From an uncultured Collinsella sp. (GTDB lineage Bacteria > Actinomycetota > Coriobacteriia > Coriobacteriales > Coriobacteriaceae): 48,664 bases of DNA. Within the stretch, counting starts at the first letter, position 1, and each line of letters starts with the position of its first letter. The DNA lies in NCBI GenBank assembly GCA_959018755.1, contig CAUEMA010000014.1, positions 1-48,664 on the forward strand. The letters are read 5' to 3'. Of this stretch, positions 15,844 through 24,779 are shown piece by piece. A program made the position numbers and the translations under genes. The notes below the pieces were generated by a model. The model saw nothing but the letters and a program-made list of their open reading frames with translations. It had not been told where the DNA came from and ran no database searches.

Positions 15844-17784
15844 GTGGCCGGTCACGACAACATTCCAACACTCGCCGAGCAGGTTTCGCGCGTTCCCACG
15901 CAGCCCGGATGTTACCTTTGGAAAGATGCCAAGGGCGATGTCATCTATGTGGGTAAGGCGAAAAACCTGCGCGCCCGCATGCGCCAATACATAACGCTGC
16001 AAGATGAGCGTCAGAAGATTCCACTTATGATGCAGCTGGTGGCGAGTTTCGACTATATCGTGGTGGAGACCGAGCACGAGGCGCTTGTACTCGAGCGCAA
16101 CCTGATCGGCCAGTACCATCCGTACTTTAATGTGGACCTTAAGGACGACAAGAGCTATCCCTTTATCGCTATCACCAAGAGCGATCTGTTCCCAGCTATC
16201 AAATATACGCGTGAGCGCCATAAGCCGGGAACGCGTTATTTTGGTCCCTATACCGACAGCCGCGCGGCGCGTGAGACCATTGATACGTTGCGCAAGGTGA
16301 TCCCGATCTGCTCGGCGGCTTGTGCGGAGTGGCGTCGATGCCGCCGTATTGTCGAGTCCCACAAGGGCGAAGAAGATATCGTCAATATGATTTGCGCGCA
16401 AAACGGACGGCCTTGCTTTGACTATCATGTCGGCCGAGGGCCGGGAGCGTGTGTCGGTGCGATTTCTCCCGCCGACTATGCCAAGAACGTTAAGCGCGTC
16501 GAGCGCTTTTTGTCTGGCCATCGCAAGGATGTCGTCGACGAGCTCACGACCGAGATGGCAGAGGCTGCCGAGGCGCTCGATTTTGAGCGTGCGGCGCGCG
16601 TCAAGCGTCGTCTAGATGTCATCAGGGGCCTGGATGATCGCCAACAGGTCGTATTTCCGTCCAGTGTCGATATCGATGTCATTGGCTTTTATCGCGAGGA
16701 GACCATCTCGGCTGCCTGCGTCTTTGTCGTGCGCGAGGGCCGAACGGTTCGAACCTGTGAGTTTATTCTCGATAAGGGCCTCGATGTCGATGAGGAGGAA
16801 CTCCAGTCGGGTTTTCTTAAGCGCTATTACGACGAGACAGCTGATATTCCAGCTGAGATTAACCTTTCTGTTGAGCTTGAGGACGCGGAGGCGCTGGGGG
16901 AGTGGCTTGCGGCCAAGCGCGAGCGCTCCTGCCATCTCCATAGACCTCAGCGCGGCGAAAAGCATCGATTACTCGATATGGCATCCAGAAATGCCCGTCA
17001 TGCCCTTATGCGCTACATGATGCGCACGGGTTATGCCGACGATCGCACCAATCAGGCACTTTTGGAGCTTGAGAGTGCTCTGGCACTGCCCGAGCCTCCG
17101 ATGCGTATCGAGTGCTTCGATATTTCCACGCTGCATGGCACCTTCACAGTTGCGTCGATGGTGGTGTTTACCAACGGCCGTGCCGACAAGAGTCAGTACC
17201 GACGCTTTAAAATCCAGGCCGAACTGGACGAGGCGAACGACTTCGTGTCGATGTCCGAGGTCCTTGGTCGGCGCTACGCTCCCGAGCGCATGGCCGACGA
17301 GCGCTTTGGCTCGCGCCCCGATTTGCTTGTTGTCGACGGCGGCAAGCCGCAATTGACGGCAGCCATTAAACAACTTGAGGCCCTTGGGCTCGATATACCA
17401 GTTTGCGGCTTGGCGAAGGCCGATGAGGAGGTTTTCGTGCCTTGGGGCGAGACGCCTGTCGTGCTGCCGACAGGGTCCGCTTCGCTCTACCTAATCAAAC
17501 AGGTGCGAGACGAATCGCACCGTTTTGCCATTACATTCCATCGCGAGCTGCGCGATAAGGCAATGACGGTCTCGGTGCTCGACGATGTTCCAGGCGTGGG
17601 ACCCACCAGAAAACGTGCCATTATGCGCCATTTTGGCTCGATGAAACGGTTGCGCGCGGCGAGCGAGAAAGAGATTGCAGAAGTTCGAGGCGTTCCTGCC
17701 GATGTCGCAAGATCGGTCCATGAGGCTCTTGCTGCCTGGAATGAAGAGCGAGACAAAGCCTCCACAAGTGGATCCGAAAACTAA
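15844..17784 (+). CDS. uvrC: Excinuclease ABC subunit C
   Basis: UvrC makes both incisions of nucleotide excision repair. The 646-residue product has a GIY-YIG nuclease domain (QPGCYLWKDAKGDVIYVGKAKNLR, 20-43), a UVR motif that binds UvrB (about 225-258), the RNase H-like second nuclease (IECFDISTLHG; VVDGGKPQL) and a C-terminal helix-hairpin-helix domain (DVPGVGPTRKRAIM). The cysteine cluster is odd: the family pattern has four ligands, but the third position is G199 in CFDYHVGRGPGAC, while C156, C160, C166 and C184 lie in an expanded segment before C191 and C203. The GTG start lies 6 nt after murJ with only a weak ribosome site (AAGTAGG). Confidence 0.96.
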   Translation: MAGHDNIPTLAEQVSRVPTQPGCYLWKDAKGDVIYVGKAKNLRARMRQYITLQDERQKIPLMMQLVASFDYIVVETEHEALVLERNLIGQYHPYFNVDLKDDKSYPFIAITKSDLFPAIKYTRERHKPGTRYFGPYTDSRAARETIDTLRKVIPICSAACAEWRRCRRIVESHKGEEDIVNMICAQNGRPCFDYHVGRGPGACVGAISPADYAKNVKRVERFLSGHRKDVVDELTTEMAEAAEALDFERAARVKRRLDVIRGLDDRQQVVFPSSVDIDVIGFYREETISAACVFVVREGRTVRTCEFILDKGLDVDEEELQSGFLKRYYDETADIPAEINLSVELEDAEALGEWLAAKRERSCHLHRPQRGEKHRLLDMASRNARHALMRYMMRTGYADDRTNQALLELESALALPEPPMRIECFDISTLHGTFTVASMVVFTNGRADKSQYRRFKIQAELDEANDFVSMSEVLGRRYAPERMADERFGSRPDLLVVDGGKPQLTAAIKQLEALGLDIPVCGLAKADEEVFVPWGETPVVLPTGSASLYLIKQVRDESHRFAITFHRELRDKAMTVSVLDDVPGVGPTRKRAIMRHFGSMKRLRAASEKEIAEVRGVPADVARSVHEALAAWNEERDKASTSGSEN

Positions 17785-18148
17785 ACTCACCCTAAACAAC
17801 TGATATATATGATTGCGCGAATTTCAACCTTATATTTCGCTATGATTGCCTGCTGATTTCTCGTTTTATTAACGCTAAAACGTTTGACTACGCCGAAGGA
17901 AAAGCGCTGCTATCCTGCGGGTTGACGAAGACTGATATCTCACCTCGTCGATACATACTGTCTGTCGAATCGTTTGTCAATGAATTCGGTGAACGGTAGT
18001 AAATACCGTTCAAGCGTATGTATGTATCGGTCGCCGAGCGCGGCACCCAAGTTGGGTTTGTCGGTAGGTAAGGTATATATCGTCCGCAAGTTGCGCGGGG
18101 GCAAGTCTAGGTGCTCCCGGGTAAGATTCTCTATTGATAGGAGAAGAC
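17785..18148 (+). promoter_or_regulatory. Regulatory region of the sialic-acid operon
   Basis: This 364-nt gap has no gene. It holds three inverted repeats: TGAACGGTA-N5-TACCGTTCA (17990-18012, perfect 9-bp arms), CGATACATAC (17949-17958) with GTATGTATCG (18020-18029), and ACCCAA-G-TTGGGT (18045-18057). A GGGGGCA/TGCTCCC hairpin (18097-18117 region) precedes the satA ribosome site. A promoter candidate is TTGGGT (18052) with TATATA (18074); TTGTCA (17974) with TAGTAA (17997) would place the first palindrome over its -10. No regulator gene is encoded nearby. The operator reading is inference. Confidence 0.55.
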
Positions 18149-19762
18149 ATGGCCATCATCAACAAGGGTATGTCCAGGCGTTCGTTCCTCGGCCTCACCG
18201 GCAGCGTCGCTGCTGTCGCAGGGCTTGGTCTCACCGGCTGCGGTGGCAGCTCTAGCGACGAGGGTTCCGCTTCCGGTTCCACCGATTCCGCCAACCGTGG
18301 CGGCGGCGTGATCACCGCTGGTTCCGCTTACGCTCCGTCCAGCTTCGACCCCGCCAGCACCGGCTCCGCTGTGGGCCTGGGTGCTAACTGGCACGTCGTC
18401 GAGGGCCTCTACGGCATCGATTACCACGACTACAGCACCTTCAACGAGCTCGCCACCGACGACCCCAAGTCTGTGGACGACACCACGTTCGAGGTTACCA
18501 TCCGCAAGGGCGCCAAGTTCTCCGATGGCACCGAGGTCACCGCTGACGATGTCGTTGCCTCCTACACCGCTTGCGCCGCTTCCGCTACCTATGCTCCGTT
18601 CTTCCAGCCCTTCGAGTCCATCGAGGCCAAGGACGCCAGCACCGTGACGGTCAAGACCAAGGTCCCCAACTTCTCCCTGCTCAAGGATCGTCTGGCCATC
18701 GTCCGCGTTACCCCGGCCACCCAGACCGAGGAGGATCGCGCCAAGCAGCCGATCGGCTCCGGCCCCTGGATGTACGACTCTATCTCCGATACCGAGATCA
18801 CCCTGGTTCCCAATCCCGAGTACAACGGTGAGTATGCTGCCGAGGATAAGAAGATCCAGTACAGCATCCTGACCGACCCCACCGCTCGCGTTACCGCTCA
18901 GCAGGAGGGCTCCACGCTCGTTATGGAGCTCGTTACCGCTGACGCTGTCGACCAGCTCGAGAGCGCCGGCTGCAAGATCGATAACGTTCAGGGTTTCGGC
19001 ACCCGCTTCATCATGTTCAACGTCGCCAAGGAGCCTTGGAACAACGTCAAGGTCCGTCAGGCTGTCATGTATGCGCTCGACACCGAGAAGATGGTCAGCA
19101 ACACCTTCGCCGGCCTTGCCACCGCTGCCAGCTGCTACCTGCCCAAGAGCTTCACCAACTATCATGAGGCTTCCACGGTGTACAAGACCGACGCCAAGAA
19201 GGCTAAGAAGCTCATCGAGGAGTCCGGCATCACCCCGGGTGCCATCACCCTGCGCACCACCGACAACGAGCAGATTAAGGGCATGGCCGCCCAGGTCAAG
19301 AACGACCTCGACGCTCTCGGCTTCGAGGTGACCATCCAGACCGATACCTCGCCGGCCACCTACGCTGCCATCGACGGCGGCGAGGCCTACGATATCCTCC
19401 TTGCCCCTGGCGATCCGTCCTGCTTCGGCGCTGACCCCGACCTGCTGCTCAACTGGTGGTACGGCGACAACGTCTGGATGCAGACCCGTTGCCCGTGGAA
19501 GGAGTCCGCTGAGTGGGAGAAGCTCCACGGTCTCATGGACGAGGCTCTTGCCGCCGAGGGCGACGAGCAGCAGAAGAAGTGGAACGAGTGCTTCGACATC
19601 ATCGCCGACAACGCTGTTCTGTACCCCGTTGTCCACGTCAAGACCGTCTCCGCTTCCTGGGACGATCCGTCCACCGCGCCCAACGGCGAGGCCCTCGATG
19701 GCTTCAAGGGCATCGGCACGACGAGCATGTCCTTCAGGGGCGTCGCGACCGTCAAGGCCTAA
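18149..19762 (+). CDS. satA: Sialic-acid-type ABC importer, family 5 substrate-binding lipoprotein
   Basis: The 537-residue protein has a Tat-like lipoprotein signal: MSRRSFLGL (8-16) followed by the lipobox LTGC with C31 as the lipidated cysteine. The mature part is an SBP_bac_5 (DppA/OppA) fold. Sialic acid as ligand is inferred from the operon: it is followed by satBCD-like components and by nanA, a ROK kinase and nanE, and SAT importers are known to use a family 5 binding protein. TAGGAGA precedes the ATG at 18149; an in-frame TTG/ATT start further up is less likely. The gap to satB holds two hairpins, which may favour a higher level of this protein. Confidence 0.85.
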   Translation: MAIINKGMSRRSFLGLTGSVAAVAGLGLTGCGGSSSDEGSASGSTDSANRGGGVITAGSAYAPSSFDPASTGSAVGLGANWHVVEGLYGIDYHDYSTFNELATDDPKSVDDTTFEVTIRKGAKFSDGTEVTADDVVASYTACAASATYAPFFQPFESIEAKDASTVTVKTKVPNFSLLKDRLAIVRVTPATQTEEDRAKQPIGSGPWMYDSISDTEITLVPNPEYNGEYAAEDKKIQYSILTDPTARVTAQQEGSTLVMELVTADAVDQLESAGCKIDNVQGFGTRFIMFNVAKEPWNNVKVRQAVMYALDTEKMVSNTFAGLATAASCYLPKSFTNYHEASTVYKTDAKKAKKLIEESGITPGAITLRTTDNEQIKGMAAQVKNDLDALGFEVTIQTDTSPATYAAIDGGEAYDILLAPGDPSCFGADPDLLLNWWYGDNVWMQTRCPWKESAEWEKLHGLMDEALAAEGDEQQKKWNECFDIIADNAVLYPVVHVKTVSASWDDPSTAPNGEALDGFKGIGTTSMSFRGVATVKA

Positions 19763-19822
19763 GACTCGCTTGAGTCATATGTGGGGCGTCGGTCGTAAGG
19801 CAACGTCCTCATAGTTGAAACA

Positions 19823-19877
19823 AAGACCCGGGCGGCCTCGATGTCGCTCGGGTCTTGTAATGAGTATCCATACTCAT
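19823..19877 (+). terminator. Intercistronic hairpins after satA
   Basis: AAGACCCG (19823-19830) pairs with CGGGTCTT (19849-19856), with an inner GCG/CGC helix, and is followed by a perfect palindrome ATGAGTAT-CC-ATACTCAT (19860-19877). There is no long T-tract, so this looks like an mRNA-stabilising or partial-termination element that raises satA over the permease genes. Confidence 0.5.
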
Positions 19878-19917
19878 ATACCAGTTGGTCCTACCGACAA
19901 AAGAAAGGGGAGAGAAC

Positions 19918-20874
19918 GTGAACAACTTTCTACGTTTGATTGGAAGGCGTCTCGTGGCGCTGCCGATCATGGCATTGGGCGTCACCGTCCTGGTGTTCTT
20001 CCTTATGTCGTTCTCCAAGACCGACCCCGCCTATACGGCGTTGGGTGACGGTGCCTCGCCCGAGGCGGTTGCCGAGTACCATGAGAAGTATGGTCTGGAC
20101 GACCCCTGGCCCGTGCGCTACGTGCGCTACATGGGCGATCTGATCCATGGTGACATGGGCACCTATGGTGCTGCTCGCAACTCCGTTGCCAAGCGCATCT
20201 CCACGGCCCTGCCCGTCACGATGCAGCTGACCTTCATCGGTCTTGCCATCGGCGCGGTCGTCTCGTTTTTGCTCGGCGTCATCGCGGCACTGTATCGCGA
20301 TAAATGGCCGGACCAAGTGATCCGCGTCTTTTCCATCGCCGGCCTGGCAACCCCGTCGTTCTGGCTTGCCGTTCTGTTGATTCTGCTGTTCTCTTCCTAC
20401 CTTAAGGTGCTCCCGGCGTCCGGTGCTCTGCCTCACTTCACCACCAACCCGGCTGGCTATCTGGGACGTATGATCATGCCCGCTATCGCCCTGGCATTTC
20501 CGCTGACGGGTCAGATGACTCGTATCGTGCGTACCGCCATGGTCGAGGAACTCGACAAGGACTACGTCCGCATGGCCCGTGGCGCCGGCGTTCCCGAGAA
20601 GGTCGTCGTCGGCATCAACGTTTTGCGCAACGCGCTGATCACCCCGGTCACCACTCTCGGTCTTAAGATCGGTTACCTTATGGGCGGTGCTGTCGTCATC
20701 GAGGTCATCTTCAACCTCCCCGGCATGGGTACTGCGATTCTGCAGGGCGTTCAGGGCAACGAGGCGAACCTGGTTCAGGGCGTCGTCATCGTCGTTGCTC
20801 TTGCCTTCATCATCATCAACATCGTGGTTGACATGCTCTACCTGCTCATCAACCCGCGCATCAGGACGGTGTAG
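19918..20874 (+). CDS. satB: ABC importer permease, DppB type (SAT permease 1)
   Basis: The 318-residue inner-membrane protein has about six membrane segments and the EAA coupling loop in EELDKDYVRMARGAGVPEKVV, which contacts the ATPase subunits. It begins GTG AAC AAC (NNFLRLIGRRLVALPIMALGV), a standard BPD_transp_1 start; GGGGAG lies about 6 nt before the GTG at 19918. It forms the translocation pore with the permease half of the next protein. satC follows after 3 nt. Confidence 0.9.
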   Translation: MNNFLRLIGRRLVALPIMALGVTVLVFFLMSFSKTDPAYTALGDGASPEAVAEYHEKYGLDDPWPVRYVRYMGDLIHGDMGTYGAARNSVAKRISTALPVTMQLTFIGLAIGAVVSFLLGVIAALYRDKWPDQVIRVFSIAGLATPSFWLAVLLILLFSSYLKVLPASGALPHFTTNPAGYLGRMIMPAIALAFPLTGQMTRIVRTAMVEELDKDYVRMARGAGVPEKVVVGINVLRNALITPVTTLGLKIGYLMGGAVVIEVIFNLPGMGTAILQGVQGNEANLVQGVVIVVALAFIIINIVVDMLYLLINPRIRTV

Positions 20875-20877
20875 ATT

Positions 20878-22893
20878 ATGGTAAAGATTCGAGAGAAGCA
20901 AACCGAGCAGCTCGAGAAGGCTGCCTCCAAGGGGCTCAAGCTCGGTGGCTGGAAGAAGATGACGCTGTCTTCTAAGATTGCCGCCGTCGTGCTGGCACTG
21001 GTCGCCCTGACCGCGATTCTGGCGCCCCTCCTTGCCCCCTATAGCCCGGTCGAGATCTTTACGGCTCGCCAGGCTCCCGGCAACGGATTTATCTTCGGTA
21101 CCGACGATAAGGGTCGCGACATTCTGTCGCGCATGCTCTACGGTGGTCGTTACTCGCTGATCATCGGCTTTGGCGCCACTGCCATGGCTCTGGTTTGCGG
21201 CTCGGTCGTGGGCGCCCTCGCGGCGGTTTCGCGCAAGTCCGTTTCCGAGGCGATCATGCGCATCCTGGACATCATCATGTCCATCCCGGGCATCGCCCTC
21301 GCTGCCGTCTTCGTCTCCATCCTGGGCAATTCAGTGCCGTCGATCATCTTCGCCATCGGCTTTATGTACACTCCGCAGATTGCCCGTATCGTGCGCGCCA
21401 ACATCGTGTCCGAGTACGGCGAGGACTATGTCCGCGCGGTCATCGTTTCCGGCGCCAAGGCTCCGTGGATTTTGATCAAGCATGTTCTGCGTAACTGCAT
21501 CGCCCCGATCATGGTCTTCACCGTTACCCTGGTCGCCGACGCCATCATCTTCGAGGCCTCGCTGACCTTTATCGGCGCTGGTATCCAGGAGCCCACCGCT
21601 ACCTGGGGCAACATCCTCGCCGACGCCCGCGGCGGCGTGCTCGCTGGCCGTTGGTGGCAGGCGCTGTTCCCGGGTCTGGCTATCATGATCACCTGCCTGG
21701 CGCTCAACATCCTCTCCGAGGGCATTACCGACGCCATGGCCGCTGCTCCCTCCGCCGCCCTGGATCCGACCGATTCCTCCAAGCGCCGCGAGGCCGACCT
21801 GCTGGTCTCCGACCCCGTTCGCGCTTACAAGGAGCAGGCTCAGTCCCTGTCCGCCCGTCTTGGCGCCCTGCGCGATGTCGAGCTCAAGCGTAACGACCGC
21901 CATGTGCCCGATGAGTCCGTTGAGCCGATCCTTTCGGTCCGTGATTTCTGCATCCAGTTTGAGCACCACGGTGATATCAACGTCGTCGACCACGTCAACT
22001 TTGATGTCCGTCCCGGCCAGACCATGGGCCTGGTAGGCGAGTCCGGCTGCGGTAAGTCCATCACCACGCTGGCCATCATGGGCCTGACCGACGATGACGA
22101 GCACCTTTCCGGTGAGGTTCTCTGGGAGGGCCGCGATCTGCTCAAGATGAGCAAGAAGGAGTGGTTCGGCCTGCGCGGTACCGATATCGCCATGGTCTAT
22201 CAGGACGCCCTGTCCTCGCTCAACCCCTCCATGCTCATTTCCGCCCAAATGAAGCAGCTCACCAAGCGCGGTGGCACCCGTAGCGCCGAGGAGCTCCTGG
22301 AGCTCGTGGGCCTCGACCCCAAGCGTACGCTCGAGAGCTATCCGCATGAGCTTTCCGGTGGTCAGCGTCAGCGCGTTCTGATCGCTATGGCCCTTACCCG
22401 CGACCCCAAGCTGGTTATCTGCGACGAGCCCACGACCGCTCTGGACGTTACTGTCCAGAAGCAGGTCATCAAGCTGCTTAACGACCTTCAGGCCAAGCTT
22501 GGCTTTGCCATGATCTTCGTTTCGCACGACCTGGCACTGGTCGCCGAGGTCGCTCATAACATCACGGTTATGTACGCCGGCCAGGTTATCGAGCAGGCGC
22601 CCACCAAGGAGCTGCTCACCAACCCGATCCACGAGTACACCCGCGGCCTTCTGGGTTCCGTCCTGTCCATCGAGAGCGGTTCGGGCCGCCTGCACCAGGT
22701 GCCCGGCGCCGTTCCGAGCCCGCGCGATTTCCCCAAGGGCGATCGCTTCGCACCCCGCTCGAGCCATCCGCGCATTGGCCTGGACACCCGTCCGGTCTTC
22801 AAGCGCGTGCCCGGCACCGAGCACTTCTATTCCGAGCTCCCCGATGAGGTGCTCAAGGCAAATGGTTTGACCCCTCACGCGGAGGTGATGTAG
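20878..22893 (+). CDS. satC: ABC importer permease-ATPase fusion (SAT type)
   Basis: The 671-residue protein joins two components that are usually separate. Residues about 25-290 are a DppC-type permease (FGTDDKGRDILSRMLYGGRYS; EAA loop SEYGEDYVRAVIVSGAKAP). Residues about 350-600 are a DppD-type ATPase with Walker A GESGCGKS (387-394), LSGGQ (492-496) and Walker B VICDEP (D516, E517). The junction is a charged linker. This fused architecture is, as I recall it, a feature of the SatC subunit of SAT sialic-acid importers. The C-terminus lacks the cysteine-rich block seen in the OppD/OppF proteins of this window. Translation starts at ATG 20878, 3 nt after satB; satD begins directly after its stop. 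Confidence 0.9.
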   Translation: MVKIREKQTEQLEKAASKGLKLGGWKKMTLSSKIAAVVLALVALTAILAPLLAPYSPVEIFTARQAPGNGFIFGTDDKGRDILSRMLYGGRYSLIIGFGATAMALVCGSVVGALAAVSRKSVSEAIMRILDIIMSIPGIALAAVFVSILGNSVPSIIFAIGFMYTPQIARIVRANIVSEYGEDYVRAVIVSGAKAPWILIKHVLRNCIAPIMVFTVTLVADAIIFEASLTFIGAGIQEPTATWGNILADARGGVLAGRWWQALFPGLAIMITCLALNILSEGITDAMAAAPSAALDPTDSSKRREADLLVSDPVRAYKEQAQSLSARLGALRDVELKRNDRHVPDESVEPILSVRDFCIQFEHHGDINVVDHVNFDVRPGQTMGLVGESGCGKSITTLAIMGLTDDDEHLSGEVLWEGRDLLKMSKKEWFGLRGTDIAMVYQDALSSLNPSMLISAQMKQLTKRGGTRSAEELLELVGLDPKRTLESYPHELSGGQRQRVLIAMALTRDPKLVICDEPTTALDVTVQKQVIKLLNDLQAKLGFAMIFVSHDLALVAEVAHNITVMYAGQVIEQAPTKELLTNPIHEYTRGLLGSVLSIESGSGRLHQVPGAVPSPRDFPKGDRFAPRSSHPRIGLDTRPVFKRVPGTEHFYSELPDEVLKANGLTPHAEVM

Positions 22894-23721
22894 ATGAGCG
22901 AGACCGCAGTCAACGGCGTCGAGCCGATCATCTTCCTTGATGACGTCCACGTCACCTTTAGGACCCGTACCGGCTCGATTCTGCACCCCAACCTGGTTCA
23001 CGCCGTCCAGGGTGTAACGATTAAGCTCATGCCCGGACAGACCATCGGCATCGTCGGCGAGTCCGGTTGCGGAAAGTCCACCACCGCCAACGTCATGTGC
23101 GGCCTGCAGGCCCCCACGAGCGGCAAGGTCTACTTTAAGGGCAAGGACGTTACCAAACGTACCGCCGAGGACCGTCGCCACATGGGTCGCGTCATCTCGG
23201 TCGTGTTCCAGAACCCGGCCACGGCGCTCAATCCCCGCATGGTCGTTCGCGAGCAACTGCTCGACCCCATGCGCGTCCACAACCTGGGTACCGAGGCCGA
23301 GCAGGAGAAGCGCGTCAAGGAGCTCTTGGAGCTCACCGGTCTGCCCAGCTCCGCCGCCGAGGTTCTTCCCGGCCAGCTTTCGGGCGGCCAGCGCCAGCGC
23401 GTCGCAATTGCCCGTGCCCTGTCGCTGAACCCCGATGCCATCATCGCCGACGAGCCCACCTCGGCTCTGGACGTTTCGGTCCGCGCGCAGATTCTGAACC
23501 TGCTGACCGACCTTAAGAAGGAGCTCGGCCTGGCCATGGTGTTCATCAGCCATGACATCCAGACGGTCCGCTATATCTCTGACGACATCATCGTTATGAA
23601 TGGCGGCAAGATCGTCGAGCAGGGCGAGGCCAAGCAGGTTTTCCAGCACCCTCAGGACCCCTACACCAAGATGCTGCTCGGCGCTGCGCCGTCGCTGCTG
23701 CATCCCAAGCTCGGCGAGTAG
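22894..23721 (+). CDS. satD: ABC importer ATPase subunit (SAT type)
   Basis: The 275-residue DppF-type ATPase has Walker A GESGCGKS (55-62), LSGGQRQR and Walker B IIADEPTSALD. It would pair with the ATPase half of the satC product to energise import. The protein ends at APSLLHPKLGE, right after the ATPase core, so it has no oligopeptide-type C-terminal extension with cysteines. The ATG follows the satC stop codon directly, with GGAGGTG in the end of satC as ribosome site. Confidence 0.9.
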   Translation: MSETAVNGVEPIIFLDDVHVTFRTRTGSILHPNLVHAVQGVTIKLMPGQTIGIVGESGCGKSTTANVMCGLQAPTSGKVYFKGKDVTKRTAEDRRHMGRVISVVFQNPATALNPRMVVREQLLDPMRVHNLGTEAEQEKRVKELLELTGLPSSAAEVLPGQLSGGQRQRVAIARALSLNPDAIIADEPTSALDVSVRAQILNLLTDLKKELGLAMVFISHDIQTVRYISDDIIVMNGGKIVEQGEAKQVFQHPQDPYTKMLLGAAPSLLHPKLGE

Positions 23722-23737
23722 CCTCGCTTTCCCTCCC

Positions 23738-23765
23738 GTGCGCCCGGTTCCCTTACCGGGCGCAC
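23738..23765 (+). terminator. Intercistronic hairpin after satD
   Basis: GTGCGCCCGG (23738-23747) and CCGGGCGCAC (23756-23765) form a perfect 10-bp stem with an 8-nt loop. No T-tract follows, so it is more likely an mRNA-processing or stability element between the transporter and the catabolic genes than a full terminator. Confidence 0.5.
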
Positions 23766-23801
23766 CTCCGTTGCGATTTCGAAAGGTTGGGTTCACGAGC
23801 C

Positions 23802-24779
23802 ATGCCAAGTGCTCAGGAGCTACAACAGCAATTTGGTGAATATCGAGGCGCTATGCCCCGTCCATCGGATTTCGATTTCTTTTGGAAGGACCGCATGGCC
23901 GAGGCCGACGCCGTCGGGCTTGACTATGCGATCGAGGCGGCATCGGTCACCGATGCCGTGACCTGCCAGCTTTTCGATCTCTGGTATACCGGCATGTGTG
24001 GCGCTCGCCTGCATGCCAAGTACCTTAAACCTGTCTCGGACGAGCACGTGCCATTGGTACTTCAGTTCCATGGATATCCGGGTGCGAGCCGCAGCTGGTT
24101 TGAGCAAGCGTCGTTTGCGGGCATGGGCATGGCGCTCATTGCTCTCGATTGTCCTGGCCAAGGAGGCCCCTCCGAGGACATTGGTGGATTTGAGGGCACG
24201 ACGGTCGCGGGCCATATCGTCGCCGGTATCGACGGCGACCCAGCCAACCTCTACTATGTCCGCCTACATCAGGATATCCGCATTCTGTGCCGTATCGTTC
24301 GCGAGCTCGAGGGCATCGATCTTGCCCGTGTGTTTGTGAACGGCGCGTCGCAGGGCGGCGGTTTGGGCATTGCGACCTGCGCGCTTAACAGCGAGCTCAT
24401 CAATCGCGCCGCCATCCTCTATCCCTTCTTATCGGATTTCCGCCTGGTCTGGGATTTGGATGCCGACGACATTGCCTACGAGGGTCTGCGCTACTGGTCT
24501 CGCTGGTTTGACGAGGACTCGACTCGTATCGAGGAAGCCTATGCCAAGCTGGCGTACTTCGATTCCAAGAACTTTGCCCCCATGGTCAAATGCCCCGTGC
24601 TGTTTGGCACGGGCACAGCCGATATCGTCTGCCCGCCGGCGACGCAGTTTGCGGTCTACAACAACCTGACCTGTGAAAAGCGTCATGAGTTCTTTGAAGG
24701 TTTTGGCCACGAGGAGATTCAGGACTTTGATGATCTGATCATTCCGTTTTTCTGCGAGGGAGGGGAGGCTCATGTCTAA
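23802..24779 (+). CDS. AXE1-family acetylesterase, candidate sialate O-acetylesterase
   Basis: The 325-residue alpha/beta hydrolase belongs to the acetyl xylan esterase/cephalosporin-C deacetylase (AXE1) family. The catalytic triad is visible: S183 in GASQGGG (181-187), D274 in GTGTADIVCPP and H303 in GFGHEEI. There is no signal peptide, so it acts in the cytoplasm. Its place between the sialic-acid importer and nanA suggests removal of O-acetyl groups from imported sialic acid; AXE1 esterases also occur in the pneumococcal nan locus as I recall. The substrate is inference. The start is uncertain: the ATG at 23802 lies 16 nt after AAAGG, and an in-frame TTG at 23787 is too close to it. The next gene overlaps by 8 nt. 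Confidence 0.87.
   Translation: MPSAQELQQQFGEYRGAMPRPSDFDFFWKDRMAEADAVGLDYAIEAASVTDAVTCQLFDLWYTGMCGARLHAKYLKPVSDEHVPLVLQFHGYPGASRSWFEQASFAGMGMALIALDCPGQGGPSEDIGGFEGTTVAGHIVAGIDGDPANLYYVRLHQDIRILCRIVRELEGIDLARVFVNGASQGGGLGIATCALNSELINRAAILYPFLSDFRLVWDLDADDIAYEGLRYWSRWFDEDSTRIEEAYAKLAYFDSKNFAPMVKCPVLFGTGTADIVCPPATQFAVYNNLTCEKRHEFFEGFGHEEIQDFDDLIIPFFCEGGEAHV

Noticed and set aside
17990..18012. LexA box, because the palindrome contains GAAC and GTTC
   Set aside because: The half-sites are separated by 13 bases instead of 4, so the SOS consensus is not met; it is better treated as a separate operator.
21331..23808. An 825-codon open frame on the minus strand opposite satC and satD, and similar long ones opposite satA (18131-19636), gpmI (33709-35442) and oppA (36088-37755)
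   Set aside because: They mirror strongly biased genes whose GAC/GTC/CTC-rich codons leave few stops on the other strand. The translations lack domains and ribosome sites, and the plus-strand genes are certain.
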